A stretch of DNA of 64,000 bases, taken from contig NZ_JAXBME010000013.1 of assembly GCF_033963835.1 (NCBI RefSeq), positions 1-64,000 on the forward strand. Direction: 5' to 3'. The notes beneath the pieces were generated by a model, which had not been told where the DNA came from, did no database searches, and worked only from the letters and a program-made list of their open reading frames with translations. This DNA comes from Cytobacillus sp. IB215665. Lineage in GTDB: Bacteria > Bacillota > Bacilli > Bacillales > SM2101. Positions 1 through 8,389 of the stretch are shown here, piece after piece. The position numbers were made by a program, and so were the translations under genes. Each line of letters opens with the position of its first letter. Position 1 is the first letter of the stretch.

Positions 1-197
1 TTCTAAAGAAAGTGAAAATCGCTCTCTCTTTGACAAGTGAGGATATGATCGAGATATTGGAAGGCGCTGGAGTGATCATAACAAAAGGGGAATTAGGTGC
101 CCTATTACGTAAAGAAGGCCATAAGAATTACAAAGTGTGCGGTGATCGGTACGCGCGGAATTTCTTAAAAGGACTAACCATAAGATACAGGGGATAA
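1..197 (+). CDS. DUF1456 family protein, C-terminal fragment (gene enters from outside the window)
   Basis: The reading frame is open from the first bases of the window and ends at TAA 195-197. The visible stretch (about 65 residues) reads LKKVKIALSLTSED near its start and FLKGLTIRYRG at its end. This matches the second repeat of DUF1456 (YehS-like) proteins, in which a helical module with a GHKNYKxCGD segment occurs twice. The GTG at position 12 is probably an internal codon, because homology continues upstream of it with no stop. The function of the family is unknown. The 5' half lies outside the window. Confidence 0.7.
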   Translation, partial: LKKVKIALSLTSEDMIEILEGAGVIITKGELGALLRKEGHKNYKVCGDRYARNFLKGLTIRYRG

Positions 198-536
198 GAC
201 TTGAACCATCCTTCTTGCTAAGCTTATATTACGAAGGTTAATCAACCAGGATAACCTGTTTCTTTTAAGTATTGCCATTATCTTTCACACTTGAACTTAG
301 CTTACTCCTTTTGCGACATCCAGGACAATGACTGGACCCATACTTTATCACTTCTCCTTTTAAAATATCAATCTGGATGACCTTATAATACGATATGGCG
401 CATTTCTGTATTGAAATGCGTCTTTTCTTTTAGGCTCTAATTAAATTTTTAGTGAATTTCTGTACATAAATTAGGGACTTTAGACTTTATACAAAATCCC
501 CTAATTCCACAATCATATTAGTTTCATACTAGAAGG
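198..536. other. Intergenic region with one repeat module
   Basis: No coding frame with a ribosome binding site was found. It holds dispersed repeat module R1 (377-440). The rest is AT-rich sequence without recognised features. Confidence 0.5.
377..440 (+). repeat. Dispersed GGCGC hairpin repeat, module R1 (CATAATACGAT-type lead)
   Basis: The lead TTATAATACGATATGGCGC is followed by hairpin arms CGCATTTC / GAAATGCG around a 6-nt loop and then a T-rich tract. This is the variant lead seen also at 4620, 14450 and 56551. Confidence 0.75.
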
Positions 537-1073
537 TTATTTAATTGAATTAGCTATATCAACCAATACTTCAGGAGTCACCTTGTCAGAAACCCTTTTA
601 TCTATACTAAGCATATATTGCCAATGATCATTATCAAAAACTATTACATTAAATCCACTTATATTCATATGTGTGGCCTGAATGTCATTTTTTAACTTAT
701 AACGATCTAAAACATACTTATCACTTATATGGATTTTATGCTCAATAGGTCGTACACCAATTTTGTAATGATTTTCAGGGGATTTATCACTAACAAATTC
801 CACATCTAATGAGTCGTTTATTTCACCTTCTAAATCATTAAATCTTCCAAAATAGTGTGTGAATTCGATAGGGGGAACTCTAAGTGGCATTTTCAAGTCT
901 TGATTAAAATGCTTTTCAACTTCATTTACAGCTTCTTCAACAGTCGTATATCCTATCTCTAAATATAATTGTTCAAGAGGTTGGGGCTTATCATTTGAAT
1001 GTGCAAATACGGTACTTACAGTAAATATTTGAAAAAAAGCAAATGATATTAAAATGTGCAAAACTCTATTCAT
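537..1073 (-). CDS. Exported hypothetical protein
   Basis: The predicted 178-residue protein starts with a clear signal peptide (MNRVLHILISFAFFQIFTV, with cleavage likely after VFA-HS) and is otherwise hydrophilic, so it is probably secreted or wall-associated. I chose the internal ATG at 1071-1073 because AGGGTGG lies just upstream of it; the 13-codon longer form has no ribosome binding site and would bury the signal peptide. The mature part resembles small DUF4367-like exported proteins in size and in its pattern of short beta-strand-like segments, but I see no diagnostic motif. It stands alone, divergent from the collagen-like gene at 1450. Function unknown. Confidence 0.65.
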   Translation of the reverse strand: MNRVLHILISFAFFQIFTVSTVFAHSNDKPQPLEQLYLEIGYTTVEEAVNEVEKHFNQDLKMPLRVPPIEFTHYFGRFNDLEGEINDSLDVEFVSDKSPENHYKIGVRPIEHKIHISDKYVLDRYKLKNDIQATHMNISGFNVIVFDNDHWQYMLSIDKRVSDKVTPEVLVDIANSIK

Positions 1074-1162
1074 TGAAACCACCCTAAATATTGTTTGAGA
1101 TATCTTTCCCAATGATTAGCTATATATCCCATTTTATGCGAAGAAATAAGGTTTTTTTCTAA

Positions 1163-1226
1163 GTTATTCCACAATATGGCGCGTATCTGAAATACTGATG
1201 ACCGTCACTTATTATTTTTGGGCACT
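1163..1226 (+). repeat. Dispersed GGCGC hairpin repeat, module R2
   Basis: Lead GTTATTCCACAATATGGCGC, then a partly decayed hairpin (TATCTGAAATACTGATG) and the tail TTATTTTTGGGCA. A 15-nt gap separates it from the hairpin at 1241. The pair R2 plus hairpin recurs at 51456-51573. Confidence 0.75.
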
Positions 1227-1240
1227 TAATGAGTCGATTA

Positions 1241-1278
1241 ATTCCAGTTTCTCAGAAATGAAAAATTGGAACTTTTTC
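1241..1278 (+). terminator. Repeated hairpin with T-tract (copy 1 of 3)
   Basis: TTCCAGTTTCTC / GAAAAATTGGAA form a hairpin followed by CTTTTT. Near-identical copies lie at 27981-28018 and 51533-51573, each just downstream of a GGCGC repeat module. No plus-strand gene ends just before it, so its terminator role here is only inferred from its shape. Confidence 0.6.
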
Positions 1279-1388
1279 ATATTCTTCATAATCAGGAATC
1301 TACTTCTCAGTATACCGTAGCTTAGCTCTCGTTGACCTTATTAACATTGACTTTCGCACAATTTAGTCACGTTATATACGTTAGTCTA

Positions 1389-1416
1389 ACCTTCTATAGA
1401 AATTAACCATAAATTA
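1389..1416 (+). promoter_or_regulatory. Candidate sigma-K type promoter of the collagen-like gene
   Basis: CATAAATTA at 1408-1416 fits the sigma-K -10 pattern CATA-N3-TA, with AC 17 nt upstream at 1389-1390. The paralogous block upstream of the broken gene at 51742 keeps the same spacing (AC-17 nt-CATA). A mother-cell promoter would suit a spore-surface protein. This is inference from the consensus only. Confidence 0.45.
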
Positions 1417-1449
1417 GAGTAAACAAATTATAGAAGGTGAATATTATCA

Positions 1450-1962
1450 ATGAAAGATAAAAATTGTAAATGTAGGGTAGTTCCACCACCACCTCAAGGA
1501 CCACAGGGACCACCGGGGAAACCTGGACCACAAGGACCAATGGGCTTACCAGGTAACGCGCTAGGGGTCTGCCAAATTCAAGGAGAGGGAACAGAATTTG
1601 CATCACCTGGTGGGAGTGTCGTATTTGGTGTACCAGGGCCCTGTATCGATTTATCAACAGCCAATAACAATAATGCAATTCAGCTTTCTGATATTGGCAT
1701 ATATGAGATTTCATTTGAGACAAATTGTAATATGGATATAAATGAAAATCTATCTTTTCAATTTAATTCGGATGTTACAGGATCTATTGGATCAACCATA
1801 CAACTTAGACCTGCAGCATCTTCATTTGAAACCTTTCCAGTTTCAAAATCTTTTCTATATCAAAGCAGTGCTATGAATGAAGTAATTTCCGTTTCAACAC
1901 CTACTGCCGATGGTTCTCCTAATTACGGTGACCAACTTTTACATGTAATTAGATACAGTTGA
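1450..1962 (+). CDS. Collagen-like exosporium-type protein
   Basis: A 170-residue protein with three parts: a short Cys-containing head (MKDKNCKCRVV), a short collagen-like stretch of Gly-X-Y triplets at about residues 17-35 ([16 protein letters not shown]), and a C-terminal beta-rich domain containing IGIYEISFETNC, typical of BclA-like exosporium proteins that form trimers on the spore surface. The collagen part is much shorter than in B. anthracis BclA. An AGAAGGTGA ribosome binding site precedes the ATG. A candidate sigma-K promoter lies upstream and a terminator follows at 1982. A paralogous, broken copy with the same upstream block is at 51742, and a third decayed relative is near 33955. 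Confidence 0.8.
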   Translation: MKDKNCKCRVVPPPPQGPQGPPGKPGPQGPMGLPGNALGVCQIQGEGTEFASPGGSVVFGVPGPCIDLSTANNNNAIQLSDIGIYEISFETNCNMDINENLSFQFNSDVTGSIGSTIQLRPAASSFETFPVSKSFLYQSSAMNEVISVSTPTADGSPNYGDQLLHVIRYS

Positions 1963-1981
1963 CGCACCCGAGGTTGGATTG

Positions 1982-2008
1982 AAAAGACTGGTGTATCCAG
2001 TCTTTTTT
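1982..2008 (+). terminator. Rho-independent terminator of the collagen-like gene
   Basis: AAAAGACTGG / CCAGTCTTTT with a short loop, followed by TT; it starts 20 nt after the stop codon at 1962. Confidence 0.85.
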
Positions 2009-2194
2009 GTAAATTAATGAATGTCATATTCAATTCTAGCTTACTTAATAGCCCGTTACAGGAATTTTCATGACTATTAGTTAGTCACAAAATGGTATAG
2101 AAGGTAATATGAAATTTTGATTTTGTTACGTAATTTTTGAAATCAAAAAGATTAAGGTAGGAATTATTAAACACAAGTTGAGTTGTGAATTAGA

Positions 2195-2258
2195 TGTTAT
2201 TCCACAATATGGCGCAAATCTGAAATTCAGGTAAGCGTTTTTTTATTTTAGGACATTG
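2195..2258 (+). repeat. Dispersed GGCGC hairpin repeat, module R3
   Basis: Lead GTTATTCCACAATATGGCGC, arms CGCAAATCTGA / TCAGGTAAGCG, then GTTTTTTTATTTTAGGACA. It is preceded at 2171 by ACACAAGTTGAGTTGTG, a partial copy of the TAGTAAACACAA palindrome family. The rest of 2009-2448 shows no gene. Confidence 0.8.
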
Positions 2259-2448
2259 TTTTGAATGATTTAATAATGTTCTATACAAAAAGAGCATTAA
2301 GTTCATTTCTTGTAGATGGTATTTTATTGAAGAAAGGAATTGTATTATACATATAGAATAAATTAATAACTACTAATTAGATACACCTATTTTTGCACTA
2401 TTATTTTTAGAAAAAATATAGAGCTACATCGAAAGGGGATATTGATTT

Positions 2449-3552
2449 ATGGAAGAGTTGCTCAGTAACAAAGCAGTACTCAAATATGAAACACACTCCA
2501 CTGAATATGGTCATTTAACAATACTGCAAAATCAAAAAGGAGTTGTTCCTACTGACAATATTAATATCGGGAATAATACAATTATTTCATTTGACATATA
2601 TAAGGATAGTAATACTATTTGTGACAAGGTAATATATGTAATTTTAGATTCAAATGGAACTATATTTGATATTTTAGAAGATAAAGAACAAATCTTAGGT
2701 CATCCCCAATTTTTTAAGACAATAGATGATGAACCGTGGGTACTGATAACTACATATCCTAATGAAAAAGAAATACCCTTGCCTTTATTTAATAGGGGTA
2801 GAATACAAGTTCCTAAGGGGAAAAGAGAGTTTGTAGGAAAATTCATAGGTAATATAAATAATAAGTCACTTCTTTATTCAAAAGACTGGTTTGATAATAA
2901 AAGACCCGACAAACTAAGGACTATTACTTTTAAAGATGGTGTCATTAAATCAGATAAAAATGTAAAGATTCAGCCTCCAATAGGTAACAAGGTATATGTT
3001 AATGGAGATAACATTCATTTACTAAAAGATGAAAGGGATCATGTTATTCATAGGATGCTGGATACAAAAGGTGAGGTCTTGCAAGAAAGAAAAATCAGTT
3101 GTGAAATTCAAGGAATTACAGAAGTTTGTAACTTAGATTTTAACAATAATAGTCATTTTGTTTTTTATAAACAGAATCAAATGTTTCATTGCACCATTAG
3201 TAAAGATGGAGAAGTAGATATAAAGGAACTATTTGCTATAGATTTTGATTTTTATAATTTAGATGTGGAAGATAAAATATCACATAATACATTTTTATTC
3301 AGGTTTACATTTGAAGAAGGAAACGGTTGGTTTGTAGTAAGAGGAGATAATCTGATTCAGTGCTTTATTTCAAATGAAAGTAATAGTTATATTGATAGGG
3401 TTAGTAATCAACGAATCGATTTACCGTATGAAAACCTTCTTCTTCATGGAATGAACAAAAGTGTAGAGAATGGTTACTGCATTAATTTTTATCGACAAAC
3501 GGAGTATCCTTTAAAAAGTGATGTTACTGTGATAATTAACATAAAGCTCTAG
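2449..3552 (+). CDS. Hypothetical protein, beta-rich
   Basis: A 367-residue soluble protein with no signal peptide or membrane segment, started by ATG after GAAAGGGGATATTG. Regularly spaced short strands (for example DNIHLLKDERDHVIHRM and HFVFYKQNQMFHC) suggest a beta-propeller-like fold, but I see no conserved repeat signature and do not recognise a family. It is followed after 40 nt by the DUF1963 gene on the same strand, so the two may be co-transcribed. Function unknown. Confidence 0.65.
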   Translation: MEELLSNKAVLKYETHSTEYGHLTILQNQKGVVPTDNINIGNNTIISFDIYKDSNTICDKVIYVILDSNGTIFDILEDKEQILGHPQFFKTIDDEPWVLITTYPNEKEIPLPLFNRGRIQVPKGKREFVGKFIGNINNKSLLYSKDWFDNKRPDKLRTITFKDGVIKSDKNVKIQPPIGNKVYVNGDNIHLLKDERDHVIHRMLDTKGEVLQERKISCEIQGITEVCNLDFNNNSHFVFYKQNQMFHCTISKDGEVDIKELFAIDFDFYNLDVEDKISHNTFLFRFTFEEGNGWFVVRGDNLIQCFISNESNSYIDRVSNQRIDLPYENLLLHGMNKSVENGYCINFYRQTEYPLKSDVTVIINIKL

Positions 3553-3592
3553 AGTTCATGGGAATAAAAATTCTGTTTTAAATGGAGGGACT

Positions 3593-4402
3593 ATGGGTAA
3601 AAAGCATAGGTTATACTTACCCGATGAGCTTGAAGGTTTTCGAATAGACATTGAAAAAACAGTAAAACCTTATGTTCAAATCAAAGCTGAGAAAGGTGTT
3701 ACAAAAATTTATCAAAGTAAATTTGGAGGCTATCCATACCTCCCAAAAACAATGGAGTATCCAAAAGGTGCGAATGGTAAGCCAATGAAGTTATTGGCTC
3801 AGTTGAACTTTGAAGAAATTCCACAACTAGAGTTGATGCCAGAAAGAGGTATATTGCAGTTCTTTATCTCTGCTGAAGTTGAGGTGATGGGGATAGAATT
3901 TGAAGATTTGACGGATCCCAAAAATTTTAGGATTTTGTACCATCAACACACTCTTAATGAGGAGGCATTAATAACGGATTTTTCAATCCTAGAATCTTTG
4001 GAAACAGATTTTTTTCCAATTGAAAACGAATTAGCGTTAACGTTTGATATAGATTATGAACCTGTTTCTCTAGTAGATTTCAGGTGTTACGAATTATTAG
4101 ATGATTCAGTGAATCGATTTCAGCAAATTGATAAGGATAATGACATAGAAATATGGGATGTATATGATAGTTATTATGGTGAAGGGCATAAAATAGGTGG
4201 GTACCCCTATTTCACTCAAACTGATCCAAGAGAGCATGAAACACAATTACAAGAACATACCATTTTATTACTACAAATTGATACTGATGATGATGCGGGA
4301 ATAATGTGGGGAGACAGTGGTGTTGCTAACTTTTTTATAAGAAAGGATAATTTAGAAAGGTTAGATTTCTCAAATGTGCTTTACAACTGGGATTGTCATT
4401 AA
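3593..4402 (+). CDS. DUF1963 (YwqG-like) family protein
   Basis: A 269-residue protein started by ATG after AATGGAGGGACT. It shows the family pattern: GGYPYLP near residue 45, MKLLAQLNFEEIP, a second GGYPYFTQTDPRE, then LLLQIDTDDDAGIMWGDSG and a short C-terminal strand with IRKDNLERLDFSNVLY. DUF1963/YwqG proteins have no established activity; in many Bacilli they lie near polymorphic-toxin or immunity genes, which is context only. The stop codon is followed in the same frame by 40 further open codons of unrelated sequence (see the next entry). Confidence 0.8.
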   Translation: MGKKHRLYLPDELEGFRIDIEKTVKPYVQIKAEKGVTKIYQSKFGGYPYLPKTMEYPKGANGKPMKLLAQLNFEEIPQLELMPERGILQFFISAEVEVMGIEFEDLTDPKNFRILYHQHTLNEEALITDFSILESLETDFFPIENELALTFDIDYEPVSLVDFRCYELLDDSVNRFQQIDKDNDIEIWDVYDSYYGEGHKIGGYPYFTQTDPREHETQLQEHTILLLQIDTDDDAGIMWGDSGVANFFIRKDNLERLDFSNVLYNWDCH

Positions 4403-4525
4403 TATGACGGAAACATTGAGCTAGATGGGAAAGATATAACCCTAAATCCCCAAGAGGGAGTTGAAGTTGAGTTTTTAGTGATTTCCCAACCGGAAAGTAA
4501 GGGTGATCGGGTTTTGGTGGGATAA
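4403..4525 (+). pseudogene. In-frame orphan coding remnant after the DUF1963 gene
   Basis: Forty open codons follow the DUF1963 stop directly and in frame. They encode a hydrophilic, protein-like sequence (NIELDGKDITLNPQEGVEVE) ending in its own TAA. The DUF1963 protein already has a normal-looking C-terminus, so this looks like the tail of another, deleted gene rather than readthrough. I do not recognise the family. Confidence 0.35.
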
Positions 4526-4527
4526 AT

Positions 4528-4572
4528 TTATTGAACAATATGGCGTAGGAATGTAGTTAGCACATCCCTACT
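4528..4572 (+). repeat. Dispersed GGCG repeat, module R4a (GGAATGTAGTTA-type)
   Basis: ATTGAACAATATGGCGTAG followed by GAATGTAGTTAGCAC. This second module type also occurs at 14238, 19571 and 56463, and is followed about 100 bp later by a CATAATACGAT-type module. Confidence 0.6.
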
Positions 4573-4619
4573 ACCTGAAGAATATTACCTATTAATAATA
4601 AATCAATTTAAATGTACTG

Positions 4620-4664
4620 GTTGATCTCATAATACGATAGGGCACTAATCTAAAAGATCTTTTT
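4620..4664 (+). repeat. Dispersed repeat, module R4b (CATAATACGAT-type)
   Basis: GTTGATCTCATAATACGATA then GGGCACTAATCT with the weak partner AAAGAT and TCTTTTTTCCC. It is a decayed hairpin and forms a two-part composite with R4a. Confidence 0.55.
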
Positions 4665-4780
4665 TCCCAAGCAACTTCAATAAATTCTTTATTAATAGGA
4701 TGAGAGACAATTTAATGAGGCATACCCATTTGTTACCTTTACCCCAAACAAACTAAATTTGAATCATGTTAATTTTTTTT

Positions 4781-4789
4781 CATACAATA
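4781..4789 (+). promoter_or_regulatory. Candidate mother-cell sigma factor -10 element
   Basis: CATACAATA matches the sigma-E -10 pattern CATACANT and the sigma-K pattern CATA-N3-TA. No convincing -35 is visible, so this is weak. It lies 35 nt before the YVTN propeller start. Confidence 0.3.
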
Positions 4790-4823
4790 CAGTGAAGTAT
4801 AAAGATTGGAAAGGTGGGTTGAT

Positions 4824-5870
4824 ATGGGTATGGGATTAGTTTATGTTGCAAATGTAGGTACCAATACAGTTTCTGTGATTGATAGTAAGACACATTCTGT
4901 CATTGCTACTGTTCCTGTTGGGAATCAACCGAATGATGTTGCAATTACGGCAGATGGAAAATTAGTTTATGTAGCAAATGAAGGAGTTGGTTTCAATCCC
5001 TCAACGGTCTCCGTGATTGATGCAAAGTCACACTTTGTCATTGCTACTGTTTCAATTGGGGTTAATCCGTTTGCACTAGCAATCACGCCAGATGGGAAAT
5101 GGGTCTATATATCAAATTTGTTACTTTCCGACTCAGTCTCCGTAATCGATAGCAAGACACATTCTGTTATTGCTACTGTAGGCGTTGGGACTAATCCAGA
5201 AGCTCTGGCAATCACGCCAGATGGAAAATTAGTTTATGTAGCAAATAGAGGTGACTTTCCTGGTACAGTCTCCGTAATCGACACAAAGACGCATTCTGTC
5301 ATAGCTACTGTTCCTGTTGGGAATCAACCGAATGCTGTTGTAATCACGCCAGATGGAAAATTAGTTTATATAATAAATTCATTTGGTAGCGATACAGTCT
5401 CTGTGATTGATACCAAAACGCATTCTGTCATAGCTACTGTATCTCTTGATAGTCCTGTTGCCCTTGCAATCACGTCAGATGGAAAATTGGTTTATGTAGT
5501 AGAAAATAACTCTACAGTCTCCGTGATCGATACCAAGGCAAATTCTGTCATAGCTACTGTTCCTGTTGGGGATCAACCAAGTGCTGTTGCAATCACACCT
5601 GACGGGCAATTGGTTTATGTTGCAAACAGCGGTGACTCTCCTGGTACAGTCTCCGTGATCGATACAAGAACGCATTCTACCATAGCTACTGTCACCGTTG
5701 GGCTTGGTCCAATTGCTCTAGCAATCACATCAGATGGGCAATTAGTTTATGTTGCAAATAGTGTTTTTGCTGGAAATAATACAGTCTCTGTGATCGATAC
5801 CAAAAAACAGTCTGTTATAGCTACTTTACCTGTTGATAGGCCTGTTGCACTAGCAATCACGCCCAATTGA
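4824..5870 (+). CDS. YVTN-type beta-propeller repeat protein
   Basis: A 348-residue protein made of about eight tandem units of roughly 42 residues with the core SVIDTKTHSVIATVPVG..P..VAITPDGKLVYVAN, the 40-residue YVTN beta-propeller repeat. There is no signal peptide and no extra domain. I chose the ATG at 4824 because AAAGGTGGG lies just upstream; the TTG at 4806 is within the leader. Such proteins are often binding or structural scaffolds; no enzyme activity is indicated. Two close paralogs lie on the other strand at 29474 and 30604, with matching start MVLAYVxN and end ITPN/FTPN. A spore-related role is only a guess from the CATACAAT upstream. Confidence 0.85.
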   Translation: MGMGLVYVANVGTNTVSVIDSKTHSVIATVPVGNQPNDVAITADGKLVYVANEGVGFNPSTVSVIDAKSHFVIATVSIGVNPFALAITPDGKWVYISNLLLSDSVSVIDSKTHSVIATVGVGTNPEALAITPDGKLVYVANRGDFPGTVSVIDTKTHSVIATVPVGNQPNAVVITPDGKLVYIINSFGSDTVSVIDTKTHSVIATVSLDSPVALAITSDGKLVYVVENNSTVSVIDTKANSVIATVPVGDQPSAVAITPDGQLVYVANSGDSPGTVSVIDTRTHSTIATVTVGLGPIALAITSDGQLVYVANSVFAGNNTVSVIDTKKQSVIATLPVDRPVALAITPN

Positions 5871-6064
5871 AAATGAATATGGATCATGGAAGTAACTCAC
5901 TGTGTTCAATTTGAATAAAGGCACCTTGTGTAAAAGTAGTAAATAATCCAAAGCAAAAAATAATTGACTTTGCTCTGAATTTTTGCAAGTGCTCTATTAT
6001 AATTGAAAATAATGTAACAGTCCGAATGTTACTGCTGAATAAAAAGATTTGTAAACAAGATACT

Positions 6065-6107
6065 TCTCAACAATATGGAGCATATCTGAAATTTAGATAT
6101 GTGTGAA
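6065..6107 (+). repeat. Dispersed hairpin repeat, module R5
   Basis: CTCAACAATATGGAGC then arms CATATCT / AGATATG. The GGCGC core is mutated to GGAGC and the T-tract is lost. Confidence 0.7.
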
Positions 6108-6128
6108 ACATGATGAAGAATGAACTAG

Positions 6129-6272
6129 GTGGAACAAGAAAAAGGAAAAGAGATCTTGGAGGGAAATGTATTTAAATATACTTGTCCATGCAGCGCTTAT
6201 AAAAACTTAAATGAAGAACTCCCTAGAATATATAAGAGTGACAAATATGTTGTAATGTATTTATACCATTAA
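6129..6272 (+). pseudogene. CPCC-type cysteine-rich remnant
   Basis: A 47-codon GTG frame contains FKYTCPCSAYKNLNEELP, which matches the start of cysteine-rich CPCC-domain proteins (FKYxCPCCGYKTL), here with CPCC changed to CPCS and the second CxxC lost. It has no clear ribosome binding site and ends 16 nt before the next gene, so it is probably a truncated remnant. An intact relative is at 25882. Confidence 0.4.
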
Positions 6273-6288
6273 GGGGAGGAATTATGTT

Positions 6289-7206
6289 ATGCATACGATA
6301 GAAGAACATTTAGTACTGTCGTCCAGTAGTGGGTTCTCTAAAAATTTAAGTGTCGATACGGAAGAATACTATAGAAAATTACTTAACGAATATAGAGAGA
6401 GTTTTAGTATACTTGATTATTTTTTAAATTCCTCGACTGCAAGAATTATGGAATCGAGTTTATTTGAAGCAAACATCTCTATATTCGATAATAAATGTGT
6501 GCGTATTTTACCTAATGCAAAATTAGTAAAGCATGAAAAAATTTCAACTAGAGCTGATGAATTACTTTCTTTTTTAAAAAGTGTTGATTTAAGTGATAAG
6601 CATATAGGTCATATTTTGGCTGACTTAAAGTTTGATTTTGGTTATTTTATTGATAAAGGAACTGATGTAGCGAGTGTTCTTGTAACTGAAAAGCTTATAA
6701 GAATTAAATACAAGGATGTTACAAAGTATGATATGACAAAAATAAACCCTGGCATTAAAAAGTTGTTGGAGAATACTTCATTTAATTTTGGTGGACATCA
6801 TGCTATTGAGTTACTAAGTAGTATGGGTTGTTTTGAGTTAGAACAATTTGATTTAGGAGATAATCTTTCTGAGATAAGACTTTCGGTCTTGAATAATACA
6901 ATAAATTTAGAACATGCCATACTTTATGTACCTTTACATTCTTTACGTTATTTAAGAGATCCAATTGAATTAAACAGAATTCTAAAATTACTTAGCCAAA
7001 ATTCCCCTATGGATTACACGGGTTTTGAGAGTTTATCTGACCATGATCAATTAGTTACAGCTATTTCAGCTTACATTTTAGAGACAATAACAAACATACA
7101 ATCACATAACTACAAAGACTATGATTATATAAATGTATTATGGTTTGAAAATTTTTCATCACCTTTCCTTGTTCCAGATGGTTATACTGAAGGTCTTGAT
7201 ATTTAA
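6289..7206 (+). CDS. Hypothetical protein
   Basis: A 305-residue soluble protein with ATG start after AAGGGGAGG. It is mixed alpha/beta and has no signal peptide, membrane segment or recognisable catalytic motif. The C-terminal third is rich in aromatic and acidic residues (NYKDYDYINVLWFENF). I do not recognise the family. It stands alone between repeat modules R5 and R6. Confidence 0.6.
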   Translation: MHTIEEHLVLSSSSGFSKNLSVDTEEYYRKLLNEYRESFSILDYFLNSSTARIMESSLFEANISIFDNKCVRILPNAKLVKHEKISTRADELLSFLKSVDLSDKHIGHILADLKFDFGYFIDKGTDVASVLVTEKLIRIKYKDVTKYDMTKINPGIKKLLENTSFNFGGHHAIELLSSMGCFELEQFDLGDNLSEIRLSVLNNTINLEHAILYVPLHSLRYLRDPIELNRILKLLSQNSPMDYTGFESLSDHDQLVTAISAYILETITNIQSHNYKDYDYINVLWFENFSSPFLVPDGYTEGLDI

Positions 7207-7302
7207 ATTATAACAGCCAGCACATAAATTAATTTATACATTAAAATAGTTAATATTGTATGGTTGCTTGGGTGCTTAAACTTTAGCAATTTTCTTATGC
7301 TT

Positions 7303-7376
7303 TTATACAATATGGCGCATATCTGAAAAGTAGATATGTGTCATTATCCATTTTAGGTCCATATTTTGGAATAGTG
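7303..7376 (+). repeat. Dispersed hairpin repeat R6, the best preserved two-ended copy
   Basis: The left end TATACAATATGGCGC leads into arms CATATCT / AGATATG and the tail TGTCATTATCCATTTTAGG. The right end TCCATATTTTGGAATAG is the near-exact inverse of the family lead TTATTCCACAATATGG. This copy shows that the unit has terminal inverted repeats. Confidence 0.8.
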
Positions 7377-7506
7377 GTGTTGTGAAGATTTAGAAATTAA
7401 TGGATAATAGACTTTTAAGAAAGGATTTTTTTATGAAATAAAAAAGTAATTGGGTATAAGTTAAAAAGAGCAAATCTGATATATCTGTTATTGGGGTGTA
7501 AATCAT

Positions 7507-8124
7507 ATGGTGTTATCTACAAGGAAAATAAAAAATCTATTAACATTATCCCCTGTCACCTTGTTGTTATTAATCTCTTACACTGTTGTAATGATCCTTA
7601 CCATCGTTAACGGGGGCTATAAAAGCGACGTGTTAATTAAACTAGGTGCCTATGAAAAGCAGCTAGTTACTGAAGGACAAATATGGAGATTAATAACATA
7701 TTCTATTGGACATATGAGCTTAATACATTTTTTCTTAAATTTTCTTTTTATACTTTATTTTTCTAAGCCACTAGAAAAAATATATGGGAGTGTAAAATTT
7801 CTATTCATTTGTATAATATTAAGTGTTTTCTCAGGAATAGTTATCCATTTCTTTTCGAATAGAACTACACCGTTGGCAGGGTCTTCAGGTTTAGGGTATG
7901 GATTACTAGGAATTTATTTTGTTTTAATTATTAAAAAGACAAAATATTTTACAACGCTCAATAATAGCATGATAATGTTATTCATTTTTCTTAGTTTTAT
8001 TATGACTTTTCAAATCGAAGAAATTAGCAAGGCTGGTCATGTTGGCGGCTTTATAGGTGGCATCGTAATGGCTTTTATACTTAGCTTACATAACCTCCAT
8101 ATACGCCCAAGTAATACCATTTGA
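7507..8124 (+). CDS. Rhomboid family intramembrane serine protease
   Basis: A 205-residue membrane protein with six predicted transmembrane segments. It carries the rhomboid signature: HFFLN (residues 74-78, HxxxN in TM2), the catalytic GSSG motif (125-128, nucleophile Ser127) and the catalytic His178 in AGHVGGFIGG. The GxSG serine and the histidine form the dyad that cuts membrane-spanning substrates. Short forms of this length without extra domains are usual in Firmicutes. It starts at ATG after GGGGTG. It is a single gene; its substrate cannot be told from context. Confidence 0.85.
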   Translation: MVLSTRKIKNLLTLSPVTLLLLISYTVVMILTIVNGGYKSDVLIKLGAYEKQLVTEGQIWRLITYSIGHMSLIHFFLNFLFILYFSKPLEKIYGSVKFLFICIILSVFSGIVIHFFSNRTTPLAGSSGLGYGLLGIYFVLIIKKTKYFTTLNNSMIMLFIFLSFIMTFQIEEISKAGHVGGFIGGIVMAFILSLHNLHIRPSNTI

Positions 8125-8279
8125 TATGAATAGGTTTACTACAAAAATAGCAAATCAATTCATTTACCTACCTATCTTTATATTTGTCTAACTGAAATCT
8201 GTATGGGGAAAAAATTATGCTTATTGATTTATTTTAAATCGAACATAAGTTTAAAAGTAATGTTTTATTTGAAAGGAGC

Positions 8280-8374
8280 GAGTTAATGGTTTTTTTTTAG
8301 CAAATTATTTGGAAAAGGTAGCCCTAACCAACGAGAAACAGAACGTAACAGCTAAGATGAAATTCTTGAATTCA
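8280..8374 (+). pseudogene. Disrupted 5' end of an unknown gene
   Basis: A good ribosome binding site (GAAAGGAGCGAGTTA) precedes an ATG that runs into a tract of nine T and a stop. Skipping one base gives FFSKLFGKGSPNQRETERNS, a plausible protein N-terminus. It is cut short by the IS3-type remnant that follows. Confidence 0.3.
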
Positions 8375-8389
8375 TTATTATCTATAAAG

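Noticed and set aside
1403-1723. Minus-strand frame opposite the collagen-like gene
   Set aside because: It is a shadow of the Gly-X-Y repeat; no ribosome binding site.
4335-4538. Minus-strand frame opposite the end of the DUF1963 gene
   Set aside because: Shadow of the coding strand.
4824-5870. CRISPR-like regular repeats
   Set aside because: The regular DNA repeats here and at 29474-31680 encode YVTN propeller units; they are not identical repeats with unique spacers.
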